From NCBI GenBank assembly GCA_947483075.1, contig CANKLE010000003.1:1-64000 (forward strand): a DNA stretch of 64,000 nt, in the 5' to 3' direction. This stretch comes from Flavobacteriaceae bacterium. Its GTDB lineage: Bacteria > Bacteroidota > Bacteroidia > Flavobacteriales > Flavobacteriaceae. The position numbers and the translations under genes are program-made. Positions 18,036 to 28,256 of the stretch are shown piece after piece. The stretch's first letter is position 1; the number at the start of each line of letters is the position of its first letter. Under the pieces are notes generated by a model that did not search any database, had not been told where the DNA came from, and saw only the letters and a program-made list of their open reading frames with translations.

Positions 18036-18057
18036 TTCAATCAAAAGGTTTTGCCTC

Positions 18058-19089
18058 ATGCCTATGGAAATTAATTTAGTCAGTGATACGGTTACCAAAC
18101 CTACTCCCGAAATGTTACAACACATGTTTTCTGCCCAAGTGGGTGATGACGTGTATAAACAAGATCCCACAGTTATCGAATTAGAAAAAAGAGTTGCTGC
18201 CTTATTTGGCAAAGAAGCAGCTTTATTTTTTCCGTCTGGAACCATGGCCAATCAAACCGCTATCAAATTGCATACACAGCCCGGAGAACAGCTCATTACC
18301 GACAAGTGGGCACATGTTTATAATTATGAAGGAGGAGGCGTGTCGTTTAATAGTGGGGTTTCCTGCTGTTTGCTCGATGGACATCGCGGGATGATTACTG
18401 CCAAACAAGTAGCAGCAGCCATAAATGATCCTGAATTTTACCACAGTCCACTCACCAGTTTGGTTTGTGTAGAAAATACCACCAACAAAGGCGGTGGAGC
18501 CTGTTATGACCTACTCGAATTGCGCAATATCAAAGCCGTATGTGCTGCCCATCAACTCAAATTTCACTTAGATGGCGCTCGCATTTGGAATGCCTTAGTA
18601 GCCAAAAATGAAAACCCCAAACAATACGGGGAAATTTTTGACACCATTTCGGTTTGTTTATCCAAAGGATTAGGAGCGCCCATCGGATCAGTTTTGATTG
18701 CCGATGCCAAAACCATTCACAGGGCCTTGCGCATTCGCAAGCAATTGGGTGGAGGAATGAGGCAAGTGGGCTATTTGGCCGCAGCTGGTTTATATGCGCT
18801 GGATCATCATATCGATCGGTTGGCAGATGATCACCGACGTGCAAAAGAACTGGGGGAACAATTGGCTATTCTGCCTTGGGTTTCAGCGGTAGAACCAGTA
18901 GAAACCAATATTGTGATCTTTTCTGTTCAAGTAGCTATAAATGAAAACTTTGTTGTTGATTACTTAAAGCAAAAAGGGATTGCTTTAAGCAATATGGGAC
19001 ATGGTAAATTACGACTGGTAACTCATTTAGACTACAAAGAAGTGATGCATACCTACGTACTTGAAACGCTAGCTAAAACAAGTTTTTAA
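18058..19089 (+). CDS. ltaE: Low-specificity L-threonine aldolase
   Basis: The 343-aa PLP enzyme splits L-threonine or allo-threonine into glycine and acetaldehyde. The Schiff-base lysine lies in VCLSKGLGAPIGS near residue 203. SDTVTKPTPEM at the N-terminus, FPSGTMANQTAI near 60 and HLDGARIWNA near 165 are the other family motifs. The ATG at 18058 gives MPMEINLVSD; the ATG two codons later is equally possible. It is followed 15 nt later by the S9 peptidase gene in the same direction. Confidence 0.92.
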   Translation: MPMEINLVSDTVTKPTPEMLQHMFSAQVGDDVYKQDPTVIELEKRVAALFGKEAALFFPSGTMANQTAIKLHTQPGEQLITDKWAHVYNYEGGGVSFNSGVSCCLLDGHRGMITAKQVAAAINDPEFYHSPLTSLVCVENTTNKGGGACYDLLELRNIKAVCAAHQLKFHLDGARIWNALVAKNENPKQYGEIFDTISVCLSKGLGAPIGSVLIADAKTIHRALRIRKQLGGGMRQVGYLAAAGLYALDHHIDRLADDHRRAKELGEQLAILPWVSAVEPVETNIVIFSVQVAINENFVVDYLKQKGIALSNMGHGKLRLVTHLDYKEVMHTYVLETLAKTSF

Positions 19090-19104
19090 ATCGAAACGAA
19101 TTTT

Positions 19105-21153
19105 ATGAAAGCACCACTCGCTACTCAACTACCCGTTGTTTTAGAAAAACACGGCGATACTCGAATTGATCCTTATTTTTGGTTAAACGATCGTGAAAAC
19201 CCTGCAGTGATTGACTATTTGAATCGGGAGAACGATTTTTACAAAGCCCAAACCAAACACACTCAAGCCTTGCAAGAAGCTTTGTTTTTAGAAATGAAGT
19301 CCCGCATCAAAGAAGACGACAGTTCTGTCCCTTATTTTTATAACGGCTATTATTACCTCACCCGTTTTGAACTGGGGGGCGATTATCCAATTTACGCGAG
19401 AAAAAAAGGCAGTTTGGATGCGCCCGAAGAAATCCTATTTGATTGCAACCAACTCGCCAAAGGATTTACCTATTTTAATCTCAAAGGATTAACGATTTCT
19501 CCAGACAATCAGTGGGTTGCTTTTTCGGTTGACACGATTGGCAGACGCATGTACACCTTGCAAATTAAGAATTTAGTAACGGGGGAATTGTCTCCCGAAA
19601 AAATAGAAAATGTAACCGGAACAGCAAGCTGGGCCAACGACAATCAAACGCTGTTTTACACCCGAAAAGATGCAGTAACCTTGCGCGCCGATAGTGTGTA
19701 TAAGCATCAATTGGGAACAGCTGCCTCCAACGATTCCTTGGTTTATTTTGAAAAAGACGACACGTTTGACGTATCGGTTTACAAAGAAAAATCAAAAAAA
19801 TACCTGGTTATTGCTTCGAGTAGCACGCTCACTTCCGAATACCAAATTTTGGATGCCAATACGCCAACCGGAAAGTTTAAGGTGTTTCAAAAAAGAACTC
19901 GTGGTTTAGAATACAGCATTTCGCATTACGGAGACCAGTTTTACATCTTGACCAACAAAGACAAAGCCACCAATTTTAAACTGATGGTCACGCCCGAATT
20001 GGCTACCCAAAAGGAAAATTGGACCGATTTAATTCCGCACCGAGAAGAGGTATTGCTAGAAGACATCGAAATCTTTCGCGATTATTTGGTGGTTTCCGAA
20101 CGCGAAAATGGGTTGAATACCATTTTGATTAGACCTTGGGACGGCAGCCCTTCGTATTACTTGCCTTTCGAAAGCGAAACCTATACTGCCTATACGACCA
20201 CCAATGTAGATTTTAATACTACGCAGTTGCGCTACAGTTACCAATCGATGCATACGCCGGCGTCGGTGATTGAGTTTGATATGAAAACCAAAACCAAAGT
20301 TGTACTCAAAGAGCAAGCGGTCTTGGGCGGAAAATTTGACAAAACCAATTATACAGAAGAACGCGTTTGGGCCACCGCCAAAGACGGCACAAAAATTCCC
20401 ATTTCGATGGTGTACCGAAAAGAGCTAGTTAAAAACGGAAAAAATCCCTTGTTGCTGTACGCGTATGGTTCTTACGGCATGTCGATGGATGCTTATTTTT
20501 CGAGCACGCGCTTGTCGTTATTAGATCGTGGGTTTATCTACGCCATTGCCCATGTACGTGGAGGCGAAGATCTAGGACGTACTTGGTATGAAGACGGAAA
20601 ATTATTGAAAAAGAAAAACACCTTTACCGATTTTATTGCTTGTACTGAGTTTTTAATTCAGGAACAATACAGCAGTACTCAACATTTGTATGCCGAAGGC
20701 GGATCAGCCGGTGGTTTGCTCATGGGCGCCATTTGCAATATGGCTCCGCACTTGTATCATGGCGTAATTGCCCAAGTGCCTTTTGTAGATGTGGTTACAA
20801 CGATGTTGGATGACAGCATTCCACTCACAACCGGCGAATACGACGAGTGGGGGAATCCAAACGTCAAAAAATACTACACCTACATCAAATCCTATTCGCC
20901 CTACGACAATGTGCAAGCGCAAGACTATCCGCATATGTATATTTCTACCGGTTTACACGATTCGCAAGTGCAGTATTGGGAACCGGCCAAATGGGTGGCT
21001 CGTTTGCGTACACTCAAAACCAATGCTACCCAATTGTACTTGGATACCAATATGGAGGCCGGACATGGCGGTGCTTCCGGCAGATTTGAAGCTTTGCGCG
21101 AATTGGCCAAAGAGTTCAGTTTTTTATTAGATTTAGAAAAAATAGCTCAATAA
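19105..21153 (+). CDS. ptrB: S9A oligopeptidase B-like serine peptidase
   Basis: The 682-aa protein has an N-terminal seven-bladed propeller (about 70-390) that gates access. An alpha/beta-hydrolase domain follows at about 410-680. The nucleophile serine is in GGSAGGLLMG near 534, the aspartate in GLHDSQVQYWE near 617 and the histidine in AGHGGASGR near 653. The opening block DPYFWLNDRENPAVIDYL is typical of oligopeptidase B. The enzyme cuts short peptides after basic residues. No signal peptide is seen, so it should be cytosolic. It probably shares a transcript with ltaE. Confidence 0.93.
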   Translation: MKAPLATQLPVVLEKHGDTRIDPYFWLNDRENPAVIDYLNRENDFYKAQTKHTQALQEALFLEMKSRIKEDDSSVPYFYNGYYYLTRFELGGDYPIYARKKGSLDAPEEILFDCNQLAKGFTYFNLKGLTISPDNQWVAFSVDTIGRRMYTLQIKNLVTGELSPEKIENVTGTASWANDNQTLFYTRKDAVTLRADSVYKHQLGTAASNDSLVYFEKDDTFDVSVYKEKSKKYLVIASSSTLTSEYQILDANTPTGKFKVFQKRTRGLEYSISHYGDQFYILTNKDKATNFKLMVTPELATQKENWTDLIPHREEVLLEDIEIFRDYLVVSERENGLNTILIRPWDGSPSYYLPFESETYTAYTTTNVDFNTTQLRYSYQSMHTPASVIEFDMKTKTKVVLKEQAVLGGKFDKTNYTEERVWATAKDGTKIPISMVYRKELVKNGKNPLLLYAYGSYGMSMDAYFSSTRLSLLDRGFIYAIAHVRGGEDLGRTWYEDGKLLKKKNTFTDFIACTEFLIQEQYSSTQHLYAEGGSAGGLLMGAICNMAPHLYHGVIAQVPFVDVVTTMLDDSIPLTTGEYDEWGNPNVKKYYTYIKSYSPYDNVQAQDYPHMYISTGLHDSQVQYWEPAKWVARLRTLKTNATQLYLDTNMEAGHGGASGRFEALRELAKEFSFLLDLEKIAQ

Positions 21154-21168
21154 GTAGATTATTAGTTT

Positions 21169-21176
21169 TAATTTTG
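21169..21176 (+). promoter_or_regulatory. Possible -7 element of the cysteine synthase gene
   Basis: TAATTTTG matches TAnnTTTG and lies 43 nt before the ATG at 21220. No -33 element at the right spacing is clear. Confidence 0.35.
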
Positions 21177-21219
21177 AGCCGTTCAATTTTCTACCTGCCT
21201 TTTTACAAAATTTAGTTTA

Positions 21220-22260
21220 ATGAAAGAAATCCAAGCATACCAATCGGTTTTAGAATTAATCGGGAACACGCCTTTAATCAAGTTGCAAAACATAACCAAG
21301 TCAATACCTGGTGCGTTTTATGCTAAAGTTGAAGCATTCAATCCCGGTCATTCTTCTAAAGATCGCATTGCCCTTTATATAATTGAAGAAGCTGAACGCA
21401 AAGGAATTTTAAAACCCGGAGCCACAATTGTTGAAACCACTTCGGGAAATACCGGATTTAGTTTGGCCATGGTAAGCATCATCAAGGGCTATAAATGTAT
21501 TGTAGCCGTAACGTCTAAATCATCCCCAGATAAAATTGATATGTTGCGCAGTATGGGAGCCAAGGTCTATGTGTGTCCGGCTAATGTAGCGGCCGAAGAC
21601 GATAAATCGTATTACAATGTAGCCAAGCGCTTGCACGAAGAGACCCCAGGCTCCGTATACATCAATCAGTATTTTAACGACTTAAATAGTGCTGCGCATT
21701 ACCACTCGACAGGACCGGAGATTTGGAAACAAACGCAAGGAACAATTACCCATTTAGTGGCTTGCAGCGGAACCGGAGGCACCATTTCGGGTACAGCCAA
21801 ATACCTAAAAGAGCAGGCCGAGAAAAACGGCACAACGGTAAAAATACTAGGAGTAGATGCGTATGGTTCGGTGTTAAAAAAATACCATGAAACCAAAGAA
21901 TTTGACGCCAACGAAATTTATCCCTATCGCATTGAAGGTTTAGGAAAAAACCTGATTCCTACGGCAACAGACTTTGATTTAATCGATTCATTCACCAAAG
22001 TCACCGACGAAGAAAGTGCCTATTCTGCTCGAGAAATTGCTACACAAGAAGGTTTGTTTGTGGGCTACACATCTGGTGCGGTGATGCAAGCCATTAAACA
22101 ATTGGCCGAAGCCGGTGAATTTGACGAAAACAGTCGAGTAGTGGCCATTTTCCCTGATCACGGTTCACGTTACATGAGTAAAGTATACAGCGACCAATGG
22201 ATGCATGAGCAGGGTTTTACCGCAAAAAAATCAGATCAAGCAATAGAATACATTCAATAA
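21220..22260 (+). CDS. cysM: PLP-dependent cysteine synthase-family protein
   Basis: The 346-aa fold-type II PLP enzyme has the lysine in HSSKDRIAL near 47, the substrate loop [11 protein letters not shown] near 76-86 and the phosphate loop GTGGTISGT near 182-190. The family makes L-cysteine from O-acetylserine (or O-phosphoserine) and sulfide. Some members in Bacteroidota act as cystathionine beta-synthase-like enzymes. It is about 30-40 residues longer than CysK, and the extra C-terminal part contains [15 protein letters not shown], seen in CBS-like forms. The exact substrate cannot be fixed from the sequence. Its terminator is at 22261-22296. Confidence 0.85.
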   Translation: MKEIQAYQSVLELIGNTPLIKLQNITKSIPGAFYAKVEAFNPGHSSKDRIALYIIEEAERKGILKPGATIVETTSGNTGFSLAMVSIIKGYKCIVAVTSKSSPDKIDMLRSMGAKVYVCPANVAAEDDKSYYNVAKRLHEETPGSVYINQYFNDLNSAAHYHSTGPEIWKQTQGTITHLVACSGTGGTISGTAKYLKEQAEKNGTTVKILGVDAYGSVLKKYHETKEFDANEIYPYRIEGLGKNLIPTATDFDLIDSFTKVTDEESAYSAREIATQEGLFVGYTSGAVMQAIKQLAEAGEFDENSRVVAIFPDHGSRYMSKVYSDQWMHEQGFTAKKSDQAIEYIQ

Positions 22261-22296
22261 AAAAAGTCCCAATTTGCAGATTGGGACTTTTTTTTA
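22261..22296. terminator. Terminator after the cysteine synthase gene
   Basis: The stem aaaagtcccaat/attgggactttt is flanked by A and T runs, directly after the stop codon. The convergent yebC gene ends 16 nt further on, so it may serve both genes. Confidence 0.85.
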
Positions 22297-22311
22297 GGTG
22301 ATCAATGAGTA

Positions 22312-23025
22312 TTAATTTTCTTCCATGGTGTGGTAGATGTTTTGCACATCATCGTCCTCTTCAATTTTTTCCAGTAATTTTTCTACTTCTGCCATTTGAT
22401 CTGCACTCAACGCTTTGGTTACTTGCGGAATGCGTTCAAAACCAGAGGATAAAATTTCTATTTTACGGTTTTCCAACTCTTTTTGAATTGCCCCAAAACT
22501 TTCAAATGGTGCATAAATCAAAATGCCGTCTTCGTCTTCAAATACTTCTTCGGCACCAAAATCGATAAATTCCAATTCTAATTCTTCGGGATCTAAATTT
22601 CCTTTGGGGATTCTAAAATTGCAAGTATGATCAAACATAAACTCCACAGAACCTTGGGTGCCCATGGTGCCGTTGCATTTGTTAAAGTAGCTGCGAATAT
22701 TGGCAACCGTTCTGTTGTTATTGTCGGTGGCGGTTTCGATTAATATGGCAATTCCATGAGGTGCATAGCCTTCAAATAATACTTCTTTGTAGTTGGCTGT
22801 ATCTTTGTCGGTTGCTTTCTTGATGGCGCGTTCTACGTTTTCTTTGGGCATATTGGCCGATTTGGCATTTTGCATCACGGCACGCAAACGCGAATTGGCT
22901 TCCGGATTTGGACCGCCTTCTTTTACGGCCATCACTATGTCTTTTCCAATACGTGTAAACGCTTTGGCCATTGCCGACCAACGTTTCATTTTTCTGCCTT
23001 TACGGAATTCAAACGCTCTTCCCAT
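22312..23025 (-). CDS. YebC/PmpR-family protein
   Basis: The 237-aa three-domain protein is of the YebC/TACO1 type. It begins MGRAFEFRKGRKMKRWSAMAKAFTRIGKDI, followed by NSRLRAVMQNAKSANMPKENVERAIKKA, the most conserved part of the family. It is annotated as a transcriptional regulator in many genomes. Work on relatives points to help with translation of proline-rich stretches, so a regulatory role should not be assumed. The acidic C-terminus (EKIEEDDDVQNIYHTME) is standard. It lies 70 nt downstream of gcvT on the same strand. Confidence 0.93.
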   Translation of the reverse strand: MGRAFEFRKGRKMKRWSAMAKAFTRIGKDIVMAVKEGGPNPEANSRLRAVMQNAKSANMPKENVERAIKKATDKDTANYKEVLFEGYAPHGIAILIETATDNNNRTVANIRSYFNKCNGTMGTQGSVEFMFDHTCNFRIPKGNLDPEELELEFIDFGAEEVFEDEDGILIYAPFESFGAIQKELENRKIEILSSGFERIPQVTKALSADQMAEVEKLLEKIEEDDDVQNIYHTMEEN

Positions 23026-23095
23026 TTCTATAGAGTATTAAATGCTAATTTTTTTTGCAAAAATAGAACTTATCTTTGTTTATACAACTTCCCAC

Positions 23096-24178
23096 TTACT
23101 TCTTGTAAAACGGCAACTTCACCACTTGGGCAGGTACATCGTTTTTACGGATTCGAATAAAGATGTTGCTATCAACAGCCGCATGAGCAGTATGTACATA
23201 CCCCATTCCAATTCCTTTTCCTAAACTCGGCGCCATGGTACCAGAAGTTACGATGCCAATTACAGTTCCATCGGCATCCACAATTTCATAATCGTGACGA
23301 GGTACCGCACGTTCCAGCATTTCAAAGGCAACCAATTTTCGAGCAACCCCATTTTCTTTTTGTGCCAATAGTGCTTTGTCGTTGGTGAATGATTTAGAGA
23401 ATTTGGTAATCCATCCCAAACCGGCTTCAATAGGAGAGGTGCTGTCGTTGATGTCGTTTCCGTACAAGCAAAAGCCCATTTCCAAACGCAAGGTGTCGCG
23501 TGCGGCCAAACCAATCGGTTTGATGCCAAAGGCTGCTCCGGCTTCAAACGCCTTATTCCAAATGGTTTCCACTTCACTGTTTTTGCAATAAATTTCAAAT
23601 CCTCCCGAACCGGTATAACCCGTCGCTGAAATGATCACGTGTTCAAAACCTGCAAAATCACCCACCACAAAATGGTAATAGGCAATGCTGCTTAAATCAA
23701 CCGAAGTCAAGGATTGCATGGCTTCTACCGCTTTTGGTCCTTGAATGGCCAACAACGAATAATCGTCAGATACATTGCGCATATCGACTCCTAAATCATT
23801 GTGACTACTGATCCAGTTCCAATCTTTTTCGATATTTGAGGCATTCACCACCAATAAATATTGGTCTTCTTTCATTTTATACACGAGCAAATCGTCTACA
23901 ATTCCACCGTCATTATTAGGCAAACAAGAATATTGCGCCCGACCAATCGTAAGTGTCGACGCATCGTTAGAAGTTACTTTCTGAATCAAGGCCAAGGCAT
24001 TTTCACCCGTCAACAAAAATTCACCCATGTGTGACACATCAAAAACACCCACCGCAGTGCGAACAGATTCGTGTTCGGCATTGACGCCTTCATAGGTAAT
24101 GGGCATGTTGTAGCCCGCAAAGGGTAACATTTTGGCGCCCAAACTTTCGTGGATGTGATGTAATGCAGTATTTTTCAT
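23096..24178 (-). CDS. gcvT: Glycine cleavage system aminomethyltransferase (T protein)
   Basis: The 360-aa enzyme takes the aminomethyl group from the lipoyl H protein to tetrahydrofolate, releasing ammonia. [21 protein letters not shown] at 20-40, [10 protein letters not shown] near 46 and the [14 protein letters not shown] block near 193 are the T-protein signatures. The folate-binding aspartate is in the region near residue 95 ([11 protein letters not shown]). Other gcv genes are not adjacent, which is normal in Flavobacterium. The ATG at 24178 gives [17 protein letters not shown], a standard start. Confidence 0.95.
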   Translation of the reverse strand: MKNTALHHIHESLGAKMLPFAGYNMPITYEGVNAEHESVRTAVGVFDVSHMGEFLLTGENALALIQKVTSNDASTLTIGRAQYSCLPNNDGGIVDDLLVYKMKEDQYLLVVNASNIEKDWNWISSHNDLGVDMRNVSDDYSLLAIQGPKAVEAMQSLTSVDLSSIAYYHFVVGDFAGFEHVIISATGYTGSGGFEIYCKNSEVETIWNKAFEAGAAFGIKPIGLAARDTLRLEMGFCLYGNDINDSTSPIEAGLGWITKFSKSFTNDKALLAQKENGVARKLVAFEMLERAVPRHDYEIVDADGTVIGIVTSGTMAPSLGKGIGMGYVHTAHAAVDSNIFIRIRKNDVPAQVVKLPFYKK

Positions 24179-24234
24179 ATTCAGTGTGATTAATTTAGTG
24201 CCGCAAAAATACTTAAAAATGTGTTCGGTTGTCT

Positions 24235-24735
24235 GTTCTCGGTTGTCTGTTTTCCGTCCATCGTTTTCCGTATTCCGATTTTCTTTGTATACTGGTTTAA
24301 GCGTTTAAACGTTTAATCGTTTAACCTTTTTTAAACGTCCATCGAACATCGATCAACGGTTGTCCGTTCTCTGATTTCTTTGTATACTGGCTTAAGCGTT
24401 TAAACGTTTAATCGTTTAACCTTTTTTAAACGTCCATCGAACATCGATCAACGGTCATCATCAACGGTTATCAGTTCTCGGTTGTCTGATTTCCGTCCAT
24501 CGTTTTCCGTATTCCGATTTTCTTTGTATACTGGTTTAAGCGTTTAACCGTTTAATCGTTTAACCTTTTTTAAACGGCCATCGACCATCGAACAACGGTT
24601 GTCCGTTCTCTGATTTCTTTGTTTAATGGCTTAAGCGTTTAAACGTTTAATCGTTTAACATTTTTAAACGGCCATCGAACATCGAACATCGATCAACGGT
24701 TATCGATCAACGGTTATCAGTTCTCGGTTGTCTGT
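24235..24735. repeat. Composite tandem repeat array, period ~238 bp
   Basis: The word tttctttgtatactggyttaagcg (short forms) begins at 24280, 24375, 24518 and 24614. The spacings 95, 143 and 96 show a 238-bp composite unit copied twice, each holding two sub-repeats. Each sub-repeat is followed by cgtttaaacgtttaatcgttt and a ccatcgaacatcgatcaacgg block. Part of the unit occurs once more, inverted, at about 180-300. There is no open reading frame of note in it. Confidence 0.8.
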
Positions 24736-24769
24736 TAATTAATAATTATTAATTTTCATTATTAATTAA
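24735..24769. repeat. A/T-only inverted repeat upstream of hutH
   Basis: An 11-bp inverted repeat, ttaattaataa at 24735-24745 and ttattaattaa at 24759-24769, separates the repeat array from the hutH leader. It could be a weak terminator or a protein-binding site. The remaining leader to 24831 contains no clear promoter match. Confidence 0.45.
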
Positions 24770-24831
24770 AGCTCCATTTGCTTGCGTATTCCTCTTTGAT
24801 TGTGGAATTTTGAAGCACTTTATAATTTACC

Positions 24832-26343
24832 ATGGATACTATACATTACATCAGCAGCGAAACCTTGAGTTTGGAGATGCTTCAAGAGATTCTAAGTCAA
24901 CATAAAACGCTAGCCCTTTCGGAAGAAGCCCAAAATAACATTCAAAAGTGCCGGACTTATTTGGACGAAAAAATGAAAGCCCATGACGAACCCATCTACG
25001 GGATCAACACGGGTTTTGGTTCGTTGTGTACTGTGAAAATATCATCTGAAAATTTAACGCAGCTGCAAGAAAACTTAGTCAAATCACACGCCTGCGGCAT
25101 AGGCGAGGAGGTGCCACTCGAGATCGTGAAGCTGATGTTGTTGCTCAAAATCCAATCCTTGAGCTATGGCTATTCGGGTGTGCAATTGCAAACCGTGCAA
25201 CGCTTGGTTGATTTTTACAATCACGATATTTTACCGGTAATCTATACCCAAGGCTCCTTGGGCGCCAGTGGCGATTTGGCTCCGTTGGCGCATTTGTCTT
25301 TGCCGTTGTTGGGCGAAGGCGAAGTTTATTTTGATGGAAAAAAAGTGGCCAGTGCAGAGGTGTTAGCCAAATTCAATTGGATTCCTATTGCTTTGCAATC
25401 CAAAGAGGGCTTGGCCTTGCTCAACGGAACCCAATTCATGAGTGCCTATGGAACTTTCGTGACCTTAAAAGCCATGAAATTAAGCTGGTTGGCCGATTTG
25501 ATTGCCACCATATCCTTAGAGGGATTTGACGGTCGCAAAGAACCGTTTTCTGAGTTGATTCATTTTATCCGTCCGCACAAAGGTCAAATCAATACCGCCA
25601 TGCGCATCAACGAATTTTTGGAAGGCAGTGAAATCATTGCCCAACACAAAACGCAGGTACAAGATCCGTATTCGTTTCGCTGCATCCCGCAAGTGCACGG
25701 TGCTTCTAAAGACGCGATTGATTACGTGAAAAAAGTGATGAAAACCGAGATCAATTCGGTAACCGATAATCCGAATGTATTTATCGAAAGCGATCAAATC
25801 ATTTCGGGTGGAAATTTTCACGGACAACCTTTGGCCTTGGCACTCGATTTTATGGGAATTGCCTTGTCTGAATTAGGCAGCATATCCGAACGCAGAACCT
25901 ACCAACTCATTTCGGGAACACGCAATTTGCCCGCTTTTTTAGTGAATAATCCGGGACTCAATTCGGGTTTTATGATTCCGCAGTATACGGCCGCGAGTAT
26001 CGCAAGCCAAAATAAACAATTGGCCACTCCAGCGAGTATAGACAGCATTGTGTCGTCAAACGGTCAAGAAGATCACGTGAGTATGGGCGCCAACGCAGCC
26101 ACCAAATGTTTGCGCATCGTAGATAATCTAGAGCGCATTTTAGCCATCGAATTGATGAATGCCTCTCAAGCCATTTCGTATCGTTCACCGCTTAAATCCA
26201 GCTTGTTGATAGAGCAATTTTTGCAGTCGTATCGAGCCATTTGTCCTTTGGTAACCGAGGATCGAATCTTGCACACCGACATGGTGAATTCTGTAGAATT
26301 TTTGGGAAGTTTCCAAATTGATTTTGACTTATTAGAAAACTAA
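24832..26343 (+). CDS. hutH: Histidine ammonia-lyase
   Basis: The 503-aa cytosolic enzyme turns L-histidine into urocanate and ammonia, the first step of histidine breakdown. The MIO cofactor forms from Ala145-Ser146-Gly147 in GSLGASGDLAPLAH. The NLVKSHACGIG segment near 80 has the Ser-His pair typical of histidine-selective lyases. Other hut genes are not adjacent. A second lyase of the same superfamily, at 42989, belongs to the pigment cluster, and the two differ clearly in sequence around the active site. The length agrees with HutH of other bacteria. Confidence 0.9.
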   Translation: MDTIHYISSETLSLEMLQEILSQHKTLALSEEAQNNIQKCRTYLDEKMKAHDEPIYGINTGFGSLCTVKISSENLTQLQENLVKSHACGIGEEVPLEIVKLMLLLKIQSLSYGYSGVQLQTVQRLVDFYNHDILPVIYTQGSLGASGDLAPLAHLSLPLLGEGEVYFDGKKVASAEVLAKFNWIPIALQSKEGLALLNGTQFMSAYGTFVTLKAMKLSWLADLIATISLEGFDGRKEPFSELIHFIRPHKGQINTAMRINEFLEGSEIIAQHKTQVQDPYSFRCIPQVHGASKDAIDYVKKVMKTEINSVTDNPNVFIESDQIISGGNFHGQPLALALDFMGIALSELGSISERRTYQLISGTRNLPAFLVNNPGLNSGFMIPQYTAASIASQNKQLATPASIDSIVSSNGQEDHVSMGANAATKCLRIVDNLERILAIELMNASQAISYRSPLKSSLLIEQFLQSYRAICPLVTEDRILHTDMVNSVEFLGSFQIDFDLLEN

Positions 26344-26344
26344 A

Positions 26345-26872
26345 TTAGTTTTTTGAAGTCAAATTTTTTCGGTTGTGTCGGCGTTTGTAGTGGGTTTGTT
26401 TCAGAGTGTGTTGGCCGCTGATGATGCTAATGTTTCCGTCCATTTCTAATAAAGCCAATTTTACATCAGTATAATGTTCCAAGCCATGTTCTCTGATGGC
26501 TTCATGCAATTCATCACTCGAAATACTCAATTTCGCCAAGGCTTTGTAATCGGCTTTTCCGTCGTGAATCAATACCACTGGTTTTTCTTGAATCAACGCA
26601 TTGAGTTGGGGAAATTTATACAGTATTTTTTTCAGTCCAAAATTCACCACAAACAACACCAAGGCTGCAGTGATTCCGCCACTTAAGGAAGTGTTGCTCC
26701 CCACCATGGCGTTTTGTACGGCATTACTAATGAGTAAAATGAGAATGATGTCGGCGGTGTTTAACTGCGACAACTCTTTTTTACCAAACAGTCGGATAGC
26801 CAATACCATAAAAAAATAGACAGCCAAACTTCTTACAATCACATCAAGGTATTCGTTCATATTTATAGCCAT
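26345..26872 (-). CDS. DUF421 (YetF-like) membrane protein
   Basis: The 175-aa protein has three N-terminal membrane segments (about 13-80: [46 protein letters not shown]). A soluble DUF421 domain follows, with the [18 protein letters not shown] motif and the block [27 protein letters not shown]. Function in the family is unknown. Its start overlaps the upstream RimK-fusion gene's end by 10 bp (26863-26872), so the two are likely translationally coupled. Confidence 0.88.
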   Translation of the reverse strand: MAINMNEYLDVIVRSLAVYFFMVLAIRLFGKKELSQLNTADIILILLISNAVQNAMVGSNTSLSGGITAALVLFVVNFGLKKILYKFPQLNALIQEKPVVLIHDGKADYKALAKLSISSDELHEAIREHGLEHYTDVKLALLEMDGNISIISGQHTLKQTHYKRRHNRKNLTSKN

Positions 26873-28233
26873 TTACAATAGCGCTCAATGGCTTTAATCA
26901 TTTCGCCAGCGATATCTTTGTTTGTTGCACCTTCAATGCCTTCAAGACCAGGAGAAGAATTCACCTCCAATAAAAGGGGTCCTTTTGCTGAGCGAATGAT
27001 GTCTACACCCGCTACTTTTAGGTCCATGGCTTTGGCCGCTCTAATGGCAATTCTTTTTTCTTCAGCAGTAGGTTTTATAACAGAAGCCGTTCCGCCCAAA
27101 TGAATATTAGCACGAAATTCACCCGGCAAGGCTTCCCGCTGAATAGCCGCTACCACTTTACCATCGACCACAAATAAACGCAAGTCTTTTCCGTTGGCTT
27201 CTTTGATGAATTCCTGAACCAAGATATTGGCATTCAAGCTTTTAAACGCATTAATTACCGACTCGGCTGCTTTTTTGGTCTCGGCCAAAACCACACCTTT
27301 ACCTTGTGTACCTTCTAATAATTTAACGATAAGCGGAGGTCCGCCCACCATTTTTATTAAATCATCGGTATCAAGAGGAGAGTTGGCAAAGCCGGTTGTG
27401 GGAATCTCTACCCCGTGATTTAATAGCAATTGTAACGAAAAAAGTTTATCGCGAGATTGGGTAATCGCCGCAGCTGAGTTTAAACAAAATACTTTCAACG
27501 ATTCAAATTGACGGGTCAACGCACAACCATAAAAAGTAATACTGGGACGAATTCTAGGAATCACGGCATCAAAATTATCCAGAACGCGCCCCCCGCGGTA
27601 ATGGATTTCGGGCTTGGTCGCATCGAGTTTCATGTAACATTCTTTGATGTTCAAAAAATGCATTTCATGTCCGCGAAACGAACCGGCTTCCATAATGCGT
27701 TTGTTGCTGAAAAGTTCGGGGTTACTGGCCAATAAACCAATACGCAATCCTTTTTTTTGAATAGTCGAAGAGGTGTACAATTCTTTGATGGTGTCTTCAG
27801 AATTATCGCCCAATAAATATTTTTGTTCGGGATCTACCAAGATCCTTCCGCTCATGGCTTCACGCCCTAACAACATGCGAAACCCCATAGAATCTCGGTT
27901 TGTGAGGGTGAGTTCAATATCCCAACTTTGATTTCCTAAAGTAATGGTAGAAAGAACGACATATCTTTTTTCGCTGTATCCGCTCGAACTTTTTACTATT
28001 CGGTTGCCAATGAGTTTGGCCTCACAGTGTAATATTGTTTTTAAATTGTTTTGAATAGGGTTGATGTCAAATTTCACCCAAGTGTCGTCTTCTTTTGTAA
28101 AAGGCACAATATTGATAGCGTGCAAGGACGAAGTCTTGGCTCCCGAATCGACGCGAGCTTTGATTAATGGAATTCCAAGATCGGGGAAGGAACACCATTC
28201 TTCACTTCCTAAAATTATTTTATTGGTTGGCAT
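26863..28233 (-). CDS. rimK: Retropepsin-like zinc-protease domain fused to RimK glutamate ligase
   Basis: The 456-aa protein joins two units. Residues 1-145 are the RimK-associated protease-like domain (PF05618 type), with the aspartyl-protease-like [13 protein letters not shown] motif near 26. Residues 155-456 are an ATP-grasp RimK ligase, with [13 protein letters not shown] near 290, [20 protein letters not shown] near 335 and the metal-binding [14 protein letters not shown] near 425. E. coli RimK adds glutamates to the C-terminus of ribosomal protein S6. In other bacteria a separate protease (RimB) removes them. A fusion may let one protein both add and trim, which is inference. The DUF421 gene overlaps its end by 10 bp. 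Confidence 0.88.
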   Translation of the reverse strand: MPTNKIILGSEEWCSFPDLGIPLIKARVDSGAKTSSLHAINIVPFTKEDDTWVKFDINPIQNNLKTILHCEAKLIGNRIVKSSSGYSEKRYVVLSTITLGNQSWDIELTLTNRDSMGFRMLLGREAMSGRILVDPEQKYLLGDNSEDTIKELYTSSTIQKKGLRIGLLASNPELFSNKRIMEAGSFRGHEMHFLNIKECYMKLDATKPEIHYRGGRVLDNFDAVIPRIRPSITFYGCALTRQFESLKVFCLNSAAAITQSRDKLFSLQLLLNHGVEIPTTGFANSPLDTDDLIKMVGGPPLIVKLLEGTQGKGVVLAETKKAAESVINAFKSLNANILVQEFIKEANGKDLRLFVVDGKVVAAIQREALPGEFRANIHLGGTASVIKPTAEEKRIAIRAAKAMDLKVAGVDIIRSAKGPLLLEVNSSPGLEGIEGATNKDIAGEMIKAIERYCKWL

Positions 28234-28256
28234 TTGCGGTTAATTTGTATAGAACA

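Noticed and set aside
20704..21130. Overlapping ORFs inside the oligopeptidase B gene
   Set aside because: These are shadow frames of the conserved catalytic domain.
24235..24735. CRISPR or replication-origin iterons
   Set aside because: The repeat words differ in length and spacing (95/143 bp). No initiator gene and no short repeat-spacer pattern is present.
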